NCBI RefSeq assembly: GCF_030651745.1
Contig: NZ_JAUSCC010000140.1
Coordinates: 37,480-101,479, forward strand
Source: Methylophaga sp.
GTDB taxonomy: Bacteria > Pseudomonadota > Gammaproteobacteria > Nitrosococcales > Methylophagaceae
Reading direction: 5' to 3'
DNA: 64,000 bases
Shown here: positions 1-8,363 of the stretch, piece by piece
Numbering within the stretch: position 1 is the stretch's first letter
How the letters are laid out: each line of letters begins with the position of its first letter
Translations under genes and position numbers: made by a program
Notes under the pieces: generated by a model
Databases searched by the model: none
What the model was told of the DNA's origin: nothing
What the model saw: only the letters and a program-made list of their open reading frames with translations

Positions 1-1081
1 GCAAACCTGTCCAGAAATCGGCGCTGGCAATGTCACCACCATAAGGAAATAAACTTTCTGTCACCATTTCCAGAGTCCGACGCCGTCGTTGATCAAGTGT
101 TAAGTTAAACCCTACTAATTCAGCCATTCCCCCCACCCTAATCCTATTATCAAAACGGGTAATTGCGACTTTGTAAGTTTCATCCATAACGGTCGAGACA
201 GGAGAAGCTTTTGCATCAATTATAGGGATAGTCAATGAATAGCCTTTAACTGGGTAGATCGGAATTTTAATAGCAAATGACAGCAACAATTGGCGCGAAT
301 AGCTACCTAATGCGATCACATATTGATCCGCGTCCAATAGCTCAGTCTCATCACCATCATTAATAAAGACACCTTGTATTTTGCCTTGTTGGGTCGTCAA
401 CAGACTTTTAATGGTGACATTCTGACGAAATTGCACGCCAAGTTTGATCGCTTCTTCCGCCAAATGAGTTGTGAACATTTGGCAATCGCCAGTTTCATCT
501 TTTAATAAACGAAGCCCACCGACCAAGCGTTCTTTTACCAATGCTAATGCAGGTTCAGCTTGTGCACAGCCATCCCTATCCAATAACTCAAATGGCACAT
601 TACATCGTTGTAAAACGGTGATGTCTTTTTCAGCACTATCAAGTTGTTTTTGAGTACGAAACAGTTGTAGTGTGCCTTGGCTTCGGGCTTCATATTGAAT
701 GCCTAGATTGTTACGCAAGTCATCCAAACAATCACGACTATATTCAGCTAATCGCACCATTCGTTCTTTGTTACGGTTATAACTCGCCGCATTACAGTTA
801 AGTAAAAATTGATACATCCACTGCCATTGCCACAAACTGCCATCAGGCTTAATGCTGAGTGGTGCATCCTTAATAAAAAGCCACTTTAATGCTTTTAGAG
901 GAATTCCCGGGGCCGCCCACGGTGCAGAATAGCCAGGTGAGACTTGACCGGCATTGGCATAACTGGTTTCCATTGCTGGCATCGGTTCACGATCAATAAC
1001 GGTAACTTCATAGCCTTTTTTTGCTAAATAATAAGCACTGCTGACCCCGACCACCCCTGCCCCAAGTATTAATACACGCAT
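1..1081 (-). CDS. dadA: D-amino-acid dehydrogenase DadA (3' end outside window)
   Basis: FAD-dependent oxidase of the DadA type, which oxidatively deaminates D-amino acids to 2-oxo acids at the membrane. The start at 1081 is preceded by a GAGG ribosome site. The N-terminus [20 protein letters not shown] is a dinucleotide-binding GxGxxG fold. It is followed by the family signature around [17 protein letters not shown] (about residues 40-56) and by [10 protein letters not shown] further on. About 360 residues are visible of a usual 410-430; the C-terminal end runs off the left edge. No dadX racemase is visible. It has no evident link to the nif genes to its right. Confidence 0.92.
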   Translation of the reverse strand, partial: MRVLILGAGVVGVSSAYYLAKKGYEVTVIDREPMPAMETSYANAGQVSPGYSAPWAAPGIPLKALKWLFIKDAPLSIKPDGSLWQWQWMYQFLLNCNAASYNRNKERMVRLAEYSRDCLDDLRNNLGIQYEARSQGTLQLFRTQKQLDSAEKDITVLQRCNVPFELLDRDGCAQAEPALALVKERLVGGLRLLKDETGDCQMFTTHLAEEAIKLGVQFRQNVTIKSLLTTQQGKIQGVFINDGDETELLDADQYVIALGSYSRQLLLSFAIKIPIYPVKGYSLTIPIIDAKASPVSTVMDETYKVAITRFDNRIRVGGMAELVGFNLTLDQRRRRTLEMVTESLFPYGGDIASADFWTGL

Positions 1082-1190
1082 AACATTCCTCATATAAAAG
1101 CGAGAACAATGGCTTTAAAGTGCCCTGACAACTTCCAGCAAAATATGGATTAGCGTTCTGCAGAACCTGGTGTTTGATAAAACTTCATGG

Positions 1191-1553
1191 TCATTGTTCA
1201 TGTTCCAAAGCTATTATTTCGACTAATCCCTGCTCACGAATCATAGTTTTGAATTTTTTCATCACGGGACGTGAAATTCGAGTTTCAGCCAATACCCGCA
1301 TTTCATAGAGGTTATTTTTCATGGCCTCATCCATGCCGGCCACAGCAACCGAGATAAGGTGGTGACATTCACTACCCAGCAATATTCCCTGCAAATGCTT
1401 AACTTGCTGGTATAGCTCAGCCATAATGACTTTCTCATCAGCTTTCATTTTGCACTTGCCATCAAGAATTTTAAGCATAACAGCAATAACACAATCAATC
1501 TGTTGAGGTGATAAGCAATGGCATGCCAACCATGCCTCAACATGTGCTTTCAT
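1191..1553 (-). CDS. Unknown 120-residue protein, last gene of the selO operon
   Basis: Not recognised. The ATG at 1553 shares its A with the TAA stop of the AAA+ ATPase gene (TAATG), so translation is probably coupled. A longer frame from 1583 would overlap the upstream gene by 31 bases and is less likely. The product is predicted all-helical and has three Cys/His-bearing stretches (ACHCL near the start, a KCKMK segment, ECHHL in the middle), which could bind metal but show no known motif. It is the third gene after selO and the AAA+ ATPase, so it probably works with them. The stretch 1082-1190 between it and dadA shows nothing clear. Confidence 0.7.
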   Translation of the reverse strand: MKAHVEAWLACHCLSPQQIDCVIAVMLKILDGKCKMKADEKVIMAELYQQVKHLQGILLGSECHHLISVAVAGMDEAMKNNLYEMRVLAETRISRPVMKKFKTMIREQGLVEIIALEHEQ

Positions 1554-3244
1554 TATGAGTCCATGCCTCGAAACACCGCACAACGTTTAAACACATCCAG
1601 AGTCGGATCCAAGCGTTTTTGTTGACAGAACTTGGCTGCCAGTTTGGTTAAACCTTTAATTTCACGCCCCGTAGCCTTCGGGAAAATGTCGGCAAGTTCC
1701 GGAATAAGCTTCGGTTCAACATTAAGGCCAAACTGATCTGCCATCACTTGCCAGATTTTAACCCTGTCCTCCCGTTGTGGTGGATGATAATTAATCATGG
1801 CAATACAGCGTGAAATAATGGCTTCATCAATATCATCGATGCGGTTTGTTGTTAGAAACAACAGGCCATTAAAATATTCCAGCACACGTAAAAACACGCC
1901 CACAACGGCATTTGATTCCAGACTATCGCTACGTCTACGGATATAAACATCGGCCTCGTCAATCAACATGACGGCCCCCCACCGTTGGGCACGTATCAGG
2001 GTTTCTTTTAAGGTTTTTTCCATTTCGGCCACATTTAAACCTAATTGACCCGAATGAACCCGATAAAGTGGACGTTTGATGATTTCTGAATAGACTTCTG
2101 CTGTCAGGGTTTTACCCACGCCAGCCGGGCCAGCACATAACACGGTAGTGCCACCAGACTTTCCGGCAACAATGTCGTCCATTAACACATCCATTTCTGC
2201 CGTGAGGATGTCAATTAAATCAATCTGTTCGGCCGGTAATACCAGCTTGTCTTTTAATTCAGGTTGATACTGGTAAGGCTGCATCGTATCTACATGCACC
2301 CAGACATGATGATGCAGTTCCAGATGAAACATTAAGATATAACCGTGTACTGGTAATTCGGTGAATAAGCCCTTAGGTATGTCGGCTTTTGATTGTTCGA
2401 CTTGTTTTTCTATGTCGAGATCATAACGGGCACTTTTACCGGCACGGCGTAAGAAACCACCCAAAATATCGCCTGAGGCATCCAGAGTTAAGACACGATC
2501 ACTCAAAATATCTTCATCATTAACCAGTCGCGCTTCACCGCCACCAGAAGACAATACAACACTGTTTTTACGAGTCCAGTCACTGCTACGATGTGTTGCT
2601 GCAGGATCATCGGTGTATATTCCTATACCACTGGCTGAAAACTGTTCGCCATAACGTGATCGCCAATCAAAATAACGGCCTATTGATTCATCATAAGCCG
2701 CCATCAGTTCAGCTGTTTCCTTGATATACCCCTTCATCAAAAAGAGTTCGCTAATTGAATTATGATTGATATCTTTGGTTCTTATAATCAGATTTTCAAT
2801 AGCAATTTTGCCTTTCGTGTTTGCCTTAAGCTCAATCAAAATGCGCCCGGCATCTTCTTCTCCGGGCGGGGTGTAATCGAGGCGTGTGATCAAATACGGC
2901 ATGGTCGCACCAGAAGCATCAACCTGAAATAACCAGCCTTTTAACGCATCTTTAAGCAAATATTGAGTAATTGCTGGAACGAGTTTTTCCAGATCATCTT
3001 GCGCATATTTGATGTCGTCATCGTGACGTGACTGCTGTAACGTTTTGACCAATGCGGCCTGACTGGTCATGGACGAACCAGACTCTTGATACAGAGTATG
3101 TAAGAAGCCTAATTGCTCATCGGATAAATGGGTAAATAACACTTCTGCTTTATTCCCAAAGCGCAATTGGTCTTTAAGGTGCGTTAATGCAGGAAACTCA
3201 ATCAGCATTGCATCAACGTAACTTTTTTCAATCTGCAACTTCAT
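1553..3244 (-). CDS. AAA+ ATPase, single C-terminal ATPase domain
   Basis: The 563-residue protein has a long N-terminal region (about 1-350) that I do not recognise and one AAA+ module after it. Walker A is AGPAGVGKT at about residue 370, Walker B is VMLIDEAD at about 425, and a sensor-1 type FLTTNRIDDID and an arginine-rich SRCIAMINYHPP follow. Family knowledge says such proteins are ring-forming remodelers or chaperones; the partner is not evident from sequence. The start at 3244 has a good AGAGGA site. It lies 12 bases downstream of selO and is translationally coupled to the small gene after it. Because the operon has a nif-type promoter, a role in nitrogenase maturation or protection is a reasonable inference, not shown. 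Confidence 0.85.
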   Translation of the reverse strand: MKLQIEKSYVDAMLIEFPALTHLKDQLRFGNKAEVLFTHLSDEQLGFLHTLYQESGSSMTSQAALVKTLQQSRHDDDIKYAQDDLEKLVPAITQYLLKDALKGWLFQVDASGATMPYLITRLDYTPPGEEDAGRILIELKANTKGKIAIENLIIRTKDINHNSISELFLMKGYIKETAELMAAYDESIGRYFDWRSRYGEQFSASGIGIYTDDPAATHRSSDWTRKNSVVLSSGGGEARLVNDEDILSDRVLTLDASGDILGGFLRRAGKSARYDLDIEKQVEQSKADIPKGLFTELPVHGYILMFHLELHHHVWVHVDTMQPYQYQPELKDKLVLPAEQIDLIDILTAEMDVLMDDIVAGKSGGTTVLCAGPAGVGKTLTAEVYSEIIKRPLYRVHSGQLGLNVAEMEKTLKETLIRAQRWGAVMLIDEADVYIRRRSDSLESNAVVGVFLRVLEYFNGLLFLTTNRIDDIDEAIISRCIAMINYHPPQREDRVKIWQVMADQFGLNVEPKLIPELADIFPKATGREIKGLTKLAAKFCQQKRLDPTLDVFKRCAVFRGMDS

Positions 3245-3256
3245 CGCTTATTCCTC

Positions 3257-4732
3257 TTACATCATGACTTCGTTTGATTTTTGAAAAACTGCTGATCCCA
3301 TGGCTACTGCTTGGCCTGGCTGTTGTTCAAGGTCTGCCTGGTGGTAACGAAATGGATTTTGCAATTGATGCATCACATTGATCAGTTCTGAAAAGTCTCC
3401 GTTATTGGCTGCTTTAATAACAGAACTCAACATATCTTCTCGCAAGATAACCTGCGGATTAACCGCTTTCATCATGGCTTGTCGGTGTAACTCAGATTGT
3501 GATTCACGCCCCAAACGAGCGCGATAGTGTTGCAACCAATTTTCAAGCAATGCTCGATGCTGACCAGTTTCAAATAAGCTCTGATTATCATCATTGGGGG
3601 CGGCTGAAAACTGAGATAAGTCGATAAAGAAATTACTATAGTCACACCTCGTTTGACTAATGATGGCAAGTAAGGCTGAAATCAATTCAGCATCATGATG
3701 CTCGTTTTGTTGTAAACCTAACTTGGCTCGCATCAATGCTAAATAGTGCTGTTGATAGGTTTGTCTAAAAAGGCGTAATAAATTTGCAGGTACAACAGGT
3801 TTGGGTAGCAAAGGTGTTAATGCCTGAGCTAATGCCAAGCAGTTCCAGCGACCTATGTCTGCTTGTTGATCAAATTGATAGCGACCGAATTCATCTGAAG
3901 TATTAGGCGAAAACCGGGGATCATAATTCGTTATAAACCCATATGGGCCCAAGTCTAATGTATCGCCACTGATTGCCATGTTGTCAGTGTTCATCACCCC
4001 ATGTGTGAAACCAAGACTTTGCCACTGTGCGATAAGTTTCGCGGTGCGAACAATAACGATTTCCAGGAACATTAAAGGTCGATCACGTACGGTTTGTTTT
4101 AATAGTTCAGGAAAATACTGATCAACCACAAAGTTAAACAATCTTGTTAAGCCATCAATATCATCGCGATGATAATAATATTCAAAATGACCGAAACGAA
4201 TGTGAGTTGTGGCAACTCTTACCAGTAAAGCAGCTGTAGTGCCATTCTCATCAAGTGTAGTCTTACTGCCAATAAGGCAAAGTCCCATGGCAGAGGGAAC
4301 ACCAAGCGCCTTTAAAGCAGCACTTGCCAAATATTCACGAATCGCCTCAGCCAAAGCATAGCGCCCATTCATAACACGAGAATATGGCGTTAATCCGGCA
4401 CCTTTAACCTGCAAATCATTGCATTGGCCATCAGTGGCTTCTATTTGACCCAGCAAAATGGTACGACCATCACCTAAAGTTGCGGTATAGATACCAAATT
4501 GATGTCCAGCATAAGCTGTCGCGATAGGTCGCAGTTGAGGAAATACTGTTTCACCATTAAAACAAGCCAGTGACGTTTGGCTCATAACGGTATCAACATC
4601 CAAGCCTAAGGATTGGGCTACTAGCTTATTGCAATGAATAAAGTAGGCTGAATCTAGCGGCGTTGGCGTCACATGCCGATAAAACCTGTCAGGACATTGC
4701 TGCCAATTGTTGTACCACGCGCGTGTTTTCAT
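3257..4732 (-). CDS. selO: SelO/YdiU-type protein adenylyltransferase, C-terminal Cys absent
   Basis: SelO family pseudokinase-fold enzymes transfer AMP from ATP to Ser, Thr or Tyr of target proteins. The 491-residue product keeps the key motifs: YAGHQFG, LGDGR, KGAGLTPYSR (nucleotide-binding Lys), EAIREYLAS, THIRFGHFEYY, HGVMNTDNM (catalytic Asp-Asn) and LGPYGF with the metal-binding Asp just before it. It differs from usual bacterial SelO: VMNGRYALAEA replaces the common GDGRAVLRS. The tail ends in FQKSNEVMM with no cysteine, where bacterial homologues usually carry a redox Cys close to the end. It is first gene of an operon with an AAA+ ATPase and a small unknown, behind a sigma-54 promoter candidate. 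I infer a nif-specialised branch of SelO. Confidence 0.88.
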   Translation of the reverse strand: MKTRAWYNNWQQCPDRFYRHVTPTPLDSAYFIHCNKLVAQSLGLDVDTVMSQTSLACFNGETVFPQLRPIATAYAGHQFGIYTATLGDGRTILLGQIEATDGQCNDLQVKGAGLTPYSRVMNGRYALAEAIREYLASAALKALGVPSAMGLCLIGSKTTLDENGTTAALLVRVATTHIRFGHFEYYYHRDDIDGLTRLFNFVVDQYFPELLKQTVRDRPLMFLEIVIVRTAKLIAQWQSLGFTHGVMNTDNMAISGDTLDLGPYGFITNYDPRFSPNTSDEFGRYQFDQQADIGRWNCLALAQALTPLLPKPVVPANLLRLFRQTYQQHYLALMRAKLGLQQNEHHDAELISALLAIISQTRCDYSNFFIDLSQFSAAPNDDNQSLFETGQHRALLENWLQHYRARLGRESQSELHRQAMMKAVNPQVILREDMLSSVIKAANNGDFSELINVMHQLQNPFRYHQADLEQQPGQAVAMGSAVFQKSNEVMM

Positions 4733-4762
4733 AACACCCCTGCAATCTAATAACAGGGTATG

Positions 4763-4778
4763 AGCAAAATAGATGCCA
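4763..4778 (-). promoter_or_regulatory. Sigma-54 promoter of the selO operon
   Basis: On the minus strand TGGCATCTATTTTGCT fits TGGCAC-N5-TTGCW with one mismatch and the required GG-N10-GC spacing. Transcription would start near 4752, about 20 bases before the selO ATG. A NifA-type palindrome lies about 105 bases upstream. Confidence 0.72.
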
Positions 4779-4882
4779 GCAAATTATTTAATGTATCCAG
4801 TTGATTTATAAAGATATAAATACGGTTCAATGTAGTGATGTAGGCAAAAGCCACACAACGAATGTAAACAAACTCTCAAGGA

Positions 4883-4898
4883 TGTAGCAAGTAAGACA
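4883..4898. promoter_or_regulatory. NifA upstream activator site (TGT-N10-ACA)
   Basis: TGTAGCAAGTAAGACA is an exact TGT-N10-ACA and shares TGTAGCAA with the sites at 8191 and 20543. It is the only such site seen in the 363-base gap between selO and clpP. The rest of that gap (4899-5095) shows no gene or clear terminator. Confidence 0.72.
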
Positions 4899-5095
4899 AC
4901 GTGCATTTGATGTCAGTTAAAACTATGGCAAATTAATGGTGACAGCAGTTTGACCAGTGAGATTCTCAGGTGCGGGGTGATGAACTGGAACTGATTCAAG
5001 CAGTGACAAATTGACGGGCATGAACACTGACTACGTTGATCACTGCTCATCAACTGCCATAGCATTTGCAGCAGCCAACTGGCTAATTGAACGGT

Positions 5096-5737
5096 TTATG
5101 ACTCTTCAGGCAAAGCCCGGTTTTCCATCACGTTATCAATCAGTCCGTATTCAACAGCATCATACGATGTTAAGAAGTTGTCACGATCGGTATCTTGTTT
5201 AATTTTTTCAACGCTTTGCCCAGTGTGAGTTGCCAGAATATGATTAAGTTTTTCACGAATACTGAGGATTTCCTGAGCATGAATGGCGATATCAGATGCC
5301 TGACCTTGAAAACCACCTAATGGTTGATGAATCATCACTCGTGAATTAGGCAAACTATAGCGTTTACCTTTTGTGCCAGCAGTCAACAACAAGGATCCCA
5401 TACTTGCTGCCTGACCAATGCACATCGTACTGACATCAGGTTTGATAAATTGCATGGTGTCATAAATCGCCATACCAGCAGTGACCGAACCACCAGGTGA
5501 ATTGATATAGAGGTGAATATCTTTATCAGGGTTTTCAGACTCTAAAAACAATAATTGAGCCACCACTAAATTCGCCATATGGTCTTCGACTTGACCCACC
5601 AGAAATATCACACGTTCTTTAAGTAAACGTGAATAAATATCAAATGAACGTTCACCACGGGATGTTTGTTCGATAACCATCGGCACCAGACCACCGGCCG
5701 CATAAGGAGGCATAAATTGACTATGCAAATCACTCAT
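5096..5737 (-). CDS. clpP: ClpP-type serine protease in the nif regulon
   Basis: Proteolytic subunit of a Clp protease, 213 residues, cytoplasmic. It shows the full catalytic triad: Ser in [12 protein letters not shown], His in VMIHQPLGG and Asp in TDRDNFL. The N-terminal [18 protein letters not shown] is typical of housekeeping ClpP. There is no clpX next to it, and upstream lies a NafY/NifY-like gene after 11 bases, so it appears to be the last gene of a nif-type operon and not part of a tig-clpP-clpX locus. It could be the cell's only ClpP or a second copy; the window does not tell. The ATG at 5737 has an AGGAA site. Confidence 0.9.
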   Translation of the reverse strand: MSDLHSQFMPPYAAGGLVPMVIEQTSRGERSFDIYSRLLKERVIFLVGQVEDHMANLVVAQLLFLESENPDKDIHLYINSPGGSVTAGMAIYDTMQFIKPDVSTMCIGQAASMGSLLLTAGTKGKRYSLPNSRVMIHQPLGGFQGQASDIAIHAQEILSIREKLNHILATHTGQSVEKIKQDTDRDNFLTSYDAVEYGLIDNVMENRALPEES

Positions 5738-5748
5738 TGTTATTCCTT

Positions 5749-6459
5749 TTATGCTTCTTCATAGTGAAAGCGTTTACGTGCTTCAGGTGAAACACCTAAG
5801 ATCTTGGCAAACCACGGTGGGGGGGAATCAAAGACTTGCTGAAATATTTTTAGCTGCTCTGGTGCTTCAATTACATCAGGCACTTTTAACGGGTAAATAT
5901 CTGCTCGCACCACTTTCGCCGCCGCAGGACCACCAATAGACTGCACAAAAACAACATGGCAATCTTTAATCAAATTCACTCTATATAGATTTCGATCATC
6001 CGAGTCATCGGCCCCAAATGCAGAACGAATATCAATCAAGCGCATGTCATTTTTTGATAATTGATATACCAGATAACGCAGACAGGAACCGAAATGACCA
6101 TTTAATGTAGCACCACTATTTGATGAAATAGCAACACGTATCGATTCAGGAATATCACCATCTTTATACAGTTGAATTTCTGGGATCTGTTCATCTTCGG
6201 CCTCTTCCCCCCAAAGATAACGCACAGCTAATTTGATGTTTTCAAGACCGATACCTATGTCTTCACCATCCTCTTCACCATCGTGACTGCCTATGCCTGT
6301 TTTCAAATTAGTTACTGTCACGGATTTGAGTTTTTCATCGTCTAAGGGTGCGCCAACACGTTCGTGTAATATGCTGACCAGATCTCCGACAGAAACACCG
6401 GGCAAAATACGTGAAGCAAGTGCAATACGTAAGGCCAGGTCACGATCCAACTGTTCCAT
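5749..6459 (-). CDS. NafY/NifY-like FeMo-cofactor binding protein
   Basis: A 236-residue member of the NifX/NifY/NafY family, which carry FeMo-cofactor or its precursors or bind apo-dinitrogenase during nitrogenase maturation. An N-terminal helical domain (about 1-100, beginning [13 protein letters not shown]) precedes the cofactor-binding domain starting at [13 protein letters not shown] and containing [16 protein letters not shown] and [11 protein letters not shown]. The ATG at 6459 (GAGG site) is preferred over a TTG at 6477. It is a clear paralogue of the NifY at 22688-23407, with the same layout (RELALGI, GDIPYSIRLAI, IGGQAAAKVV, SPPPWLAKIMG). An acidic stretch ([10 protein letters not shown]) sits between the domains. 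The 174-base gap upstream (6460-6633) holds no convincing promoter. Confidence 0.87.
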   Translation of the reverse strand: MEQLDRDLALRIALASRILPGVSVGDLVSILHERVGAPLDDEKLKSVTVTNLKTGIGSHDGEEDGEDIGIGLENIKLAVRYLWGEEAEDEQIPEIQLYKDGDIPESIRVAISSNSGATLNGHFGSCLRYLVYQLSKNDMRLIDIRSAFGADDSDDRNLYRVNLIKDCHVVFVQSIGGPAAAKVVRADIYPLKVPDVIEAPEQLKIFQQVFDSPPPWFAKILGVSPEARKRFHYEEA

Positions 6460-6633
6460 AAAAAACCTCTTATTCAAGGGTTAACGGGATAGCAGTTATT
6501 GCCTATGCCCATATTACAGTTCGCAATAATTTCGGCGATCCATGTGATATCACCATAAATCGCAACCATCTCAATCTGGTTTAACAATGCTGTCTTTTCG
6601 ATGCGGTATCGGCTAAAGCAGCCGTATTACCCG

Positions 6634-6960
6634 TTAATTTCTGCTAGTCGATTGAACCACCGTTTGTTGCTGCCACTGTTCATATCCGCCTTGAAGACTG
6701 AATACATTTTTATATCCAAAGTCAGCGAACATCTCAGCTAAATGTTCGCTTGAATGACCGTGGTAGCAATAAATAATCAATTTTTTGCTTTTATCTGCTT
6801 TTTTTAGCAAAGATTCTTTCAAATCTTCATGCATAAACATTGCGTTATCAATGTGGCCTGCTCGATAATCTTGCAATTTTCGACAATCTAGTAACATCAC
6901 TGCGTCGTCTTGCAACATGGTTTGCATATCTGGCACTGTGATCGTTTGAAACTTTGCCAT
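6634..6960 (-). CDS. Single-domain rhodanese
   Basis: A 108-residue rhodanese (thiosulfate sulfurtransferase fold) with the catalytic Cys in the active-site loop CYHGHSS at about residue 66, plus DCRKLQDYRAGHIDNA and LQGGYEQW as usual for the family. GlpE-like in size, cytoplasmic. Azotobacter also has a nif-linked rhodanese (RhdN), so sulfur delivery to nitrogenase cofactors is plausible but not shown. The start has a GAGG site five bases upstream. It lies inside the operon that starts at 8007 and ends with clpP. Confidence 0.88.
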   Translation of the reverse strand: MAKFQTITVPDMQTMLQDDAVMLLDCRKLQDYRAGHIDNAMFMHEDLKESLLKKADKSKKLIIYCYHGHSSEHLAEMFADFGYKNVFSLQGGYEQWQQQTVVQSTSRN

Positions 6961-6987
6961 ATTTGCCTCGTTAATATTGTCTTGAGA

Positions 6988-7563
6988 TTAAACGGGACCT
7001 ACAGCCAGATCTTTTTCCACAATAAAGGTTTTATCCAACGCATCAGCAAAACTCAATGTATCTGCTTTAATAGCAAAGTCTTTTGCTGCGTCATAAGCAA
7101 CAACAACTTTGTCCTCAGCCGATTGCCCTTTCAAATCACTCTTTTCAACATAAAGTTGTTCTAGCATTTCATTCCAGACCATGCCGCCTACATAAGGTAG
7201 TAATTGGAAGCTAAAGCCTTGGTATTCAACAACCATTTTTTCGCTGATATTTTCAATGTAAAGCAACACCAGTGTATCGGCCGTTAAGTCCGCTTTAAAC
7301 TTATCCACAAAAAGTGCCAGAGTACCTAACTCATAGAGTAAGCCATTAACAAATACCAACTTATCGTTGTCAGTTAAGATGGCGGCCTGGTGGAGTAAAA
7401 ATTCAGGTGGTTTACGATCTTGCTCTCTTTCAGAGCCGGAACGCATTTCACCTTCTTTCAAAATCAAGTCACCACGAAATGCAAACAAATCACTGGTCGA
7501 TGTTGCACCTAATACCGAAGTAATAGATAACAAACCTTGACTACTGTATGTATCCAGTAACAT
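6988..7563 (-). CDS. Unknown 191-residue protein of the nif-type operon
   Basis: Not recognised. The ATG at 7563 directly abuts the stop of the gene before it (TAAATG) and has a CAGGAG site inside that gene's end. No signal peptide or membrane helix is seen; the protein is acidic with many Leu, Val and Phe and looks soluble and globular. FAFRGDLILKEGEMR near the start and FVNGLLYELGTLALFVDKF in the middle are distinctive strings for a search. Its position before the rhodanese and NafY-like genes, behind a NifA/sigma-54 promoter, suggests an accessory nitrogen-fixation role. Confidence 0.78.
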   Translation of the reverse strand: MLLDTYSSQGLLSITSVLGATSTSDLFAFRGDLILKEGEMRSGSEREQDRKPPEFLLHQAAILTDNDKLVFVNGLLYELGTLALFVDKFKADLTADTLVLLYIENISEKMVVEYQGFSFQLLPYVGGMVWNEMLEQLYVEKSDLKGQSAEDKVVVAYDAAKDFAIKADTLSFADALDKTFIVEKDLAVGPV

Positions 7564-8007
7564 TTACATTCTCCTGAGTGAGATTTGATGAATCGACGGT
7601 TCTACACTATGTTTAGTCGTCATTATGTCGATTAGCTGTAGATAATCCTCACGTTCAAACTTAACTTTGTTTGCTTCAAAAAAATCATAAGCCCCATCAA
7701 TCGCATCTTGCATTGCTGCTACTACATAATGTTTTGCATGTGTGGATTGAATCATTTGTTTTGGCACGGCAGATTCAATTTTCAATGTATTAGAAGCAAC
7801 ATCAAATGAATGAAAACGCATTCCCTCAAAATCAGGTTTTTCTTCTCGGCCGGGCATGAGAAAAAATAAGCTGATATTGGGCTTATTTAATTGCAGTGGA
7901 TGCTGTCTGAACTGAGCCAGATCAATAGCAACTCCTGTTAATGCTTTGCAGAATGAACTTGCGTCTAATTCAATGTCAGGTAAACATGCGCCGATAGATA
8001 AAGTCAT
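7564..8007 (-). CDS. Unknown 147-residue protein, first gene of the clpP/NafY operon
   Basis: Not recognised. The ATG at 8007 is chosen because the GAGGTGA ribosome site lies six bases upstream; a GTG at 8016 falls inside that site. The N-terminus MTLSIGACLPDIELDASSFCKALTG carries two cysteines. FFLMPGREEKPDFEGMRFHSFD resembles the start of a peroxiredoxin-like thioredoxin fold, but no CxxC or PxxxTxxC is present, so I do not assign that family. First gene of a five-gene run (two unknowns, rhodanese, NafY-like, ClpP), 28 bases downstream of the predicted transcription start. Confidence 0.78.
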   Translation of the reverse strand: MTLSIGACLPDIELDASSFCKALTGVAIDLAQFRQHPLQLNKPNISLFFLMPGREEKPDFEGMRFHSFDVASNTLKIESAVPKQMIQSTHAKHYVVAAMQDAIDGAYDFFEANKVKFEREDYLQLIDIMTTKHSVEPSIHQISLRRM

Positions 8008-8045
8008 GATAATCACCTCAAAAAAGTTGGTTTCATTGGATGAAT

Positions 8046-8061
8046 AGCAAGACGCTTGCCA
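8046..8061 (-). promoter_or_regulatory. Sigma-54 promoter of the NafY-like/clpP operon
   Basis: Minus strand TGGCAAGCGTCTTGCT matches TGGCAC-N5-TTGCW with one mismatch and exact spacing. It is 39 bases before the ATG at 8007. The AT-rich stretch 8080-8140 between it and the activator site could hold an IHF site, but none was defined. Confidence 0.72.
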
Positions 8062-8190
8062 TCTGAATATATTTTTTCAAAATTATCCAAAACAAACTTA
8101 AAAACACTTATTTATCAAATAATTAAGATCACATCGATGGCATTGCCAGTATAAAGTGAACCTCGTATTACAGCTGTAGCAAGTTGATTT

Positions 8191-8206
8191 TGTAGCAAAC
8201 ACGACA
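8191..8206. promoter_or_regulatory. NifA upstream activator site shared by divergent promoters
   Basis: TGTAGCAAACACGACA is an exact TGT-N10-ACA. It lies about 130 bases above the leftward promoter at 8046-8061 and about 106 bases above the rightward one at 8312-8327. With its flanks it is nearly identical to the nifE site at 20543. Confidence 0.76.
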
Positions 8207-8311
8207 ATCTTAAAAAGATCATTTGCTAGGTTAACGACAAACTGACAGAGCAACTTCGTTTATCGCCGAGTAAATTGCACCCATAGCTCACTCTTCCGAC
8301 TAGCATACGTC

Positions 8312-8327
8312 TGGCATAGAGCCTGCT
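8312..8327 (+). promoter_or_regulatory. Sigma-54 promoter candidate of the hemerythrin gene
   Basis: TGGCATAGAGCCTGCT has the GG-N10-GC spacing and two mismatches to TGGCAC-N5-TTGCW. The ATG is 37 bases further on. Confidence 0.6.
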
Positions 8328-8363
8328 TACTATGGATTAGTATTTACATGGTGGAATATCAAT

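Noticed and set aside
5011..5202. A 63-residue plus-strand frame between selO and clpP
   Set aside because: More than half of it lies over the 3' end of clpP on the other strand, with no ribosome site and no protein-like pattern.
6600..6625. A GG-N10-GC match upstream of the NafY-like gene
   Set aside because: Only the two dinucleotides fit; -24 and -12 context is poor and no TGT-N10-ACA is near. Such matches occur by chance about every few hundred bases.
6988..7563. Identification of the 191-residue protein as a NifO/NifQ-type protein
   Set aside because: It lacks the NifQ cysteine motif and shows no similarity I can point to; left as unknown.
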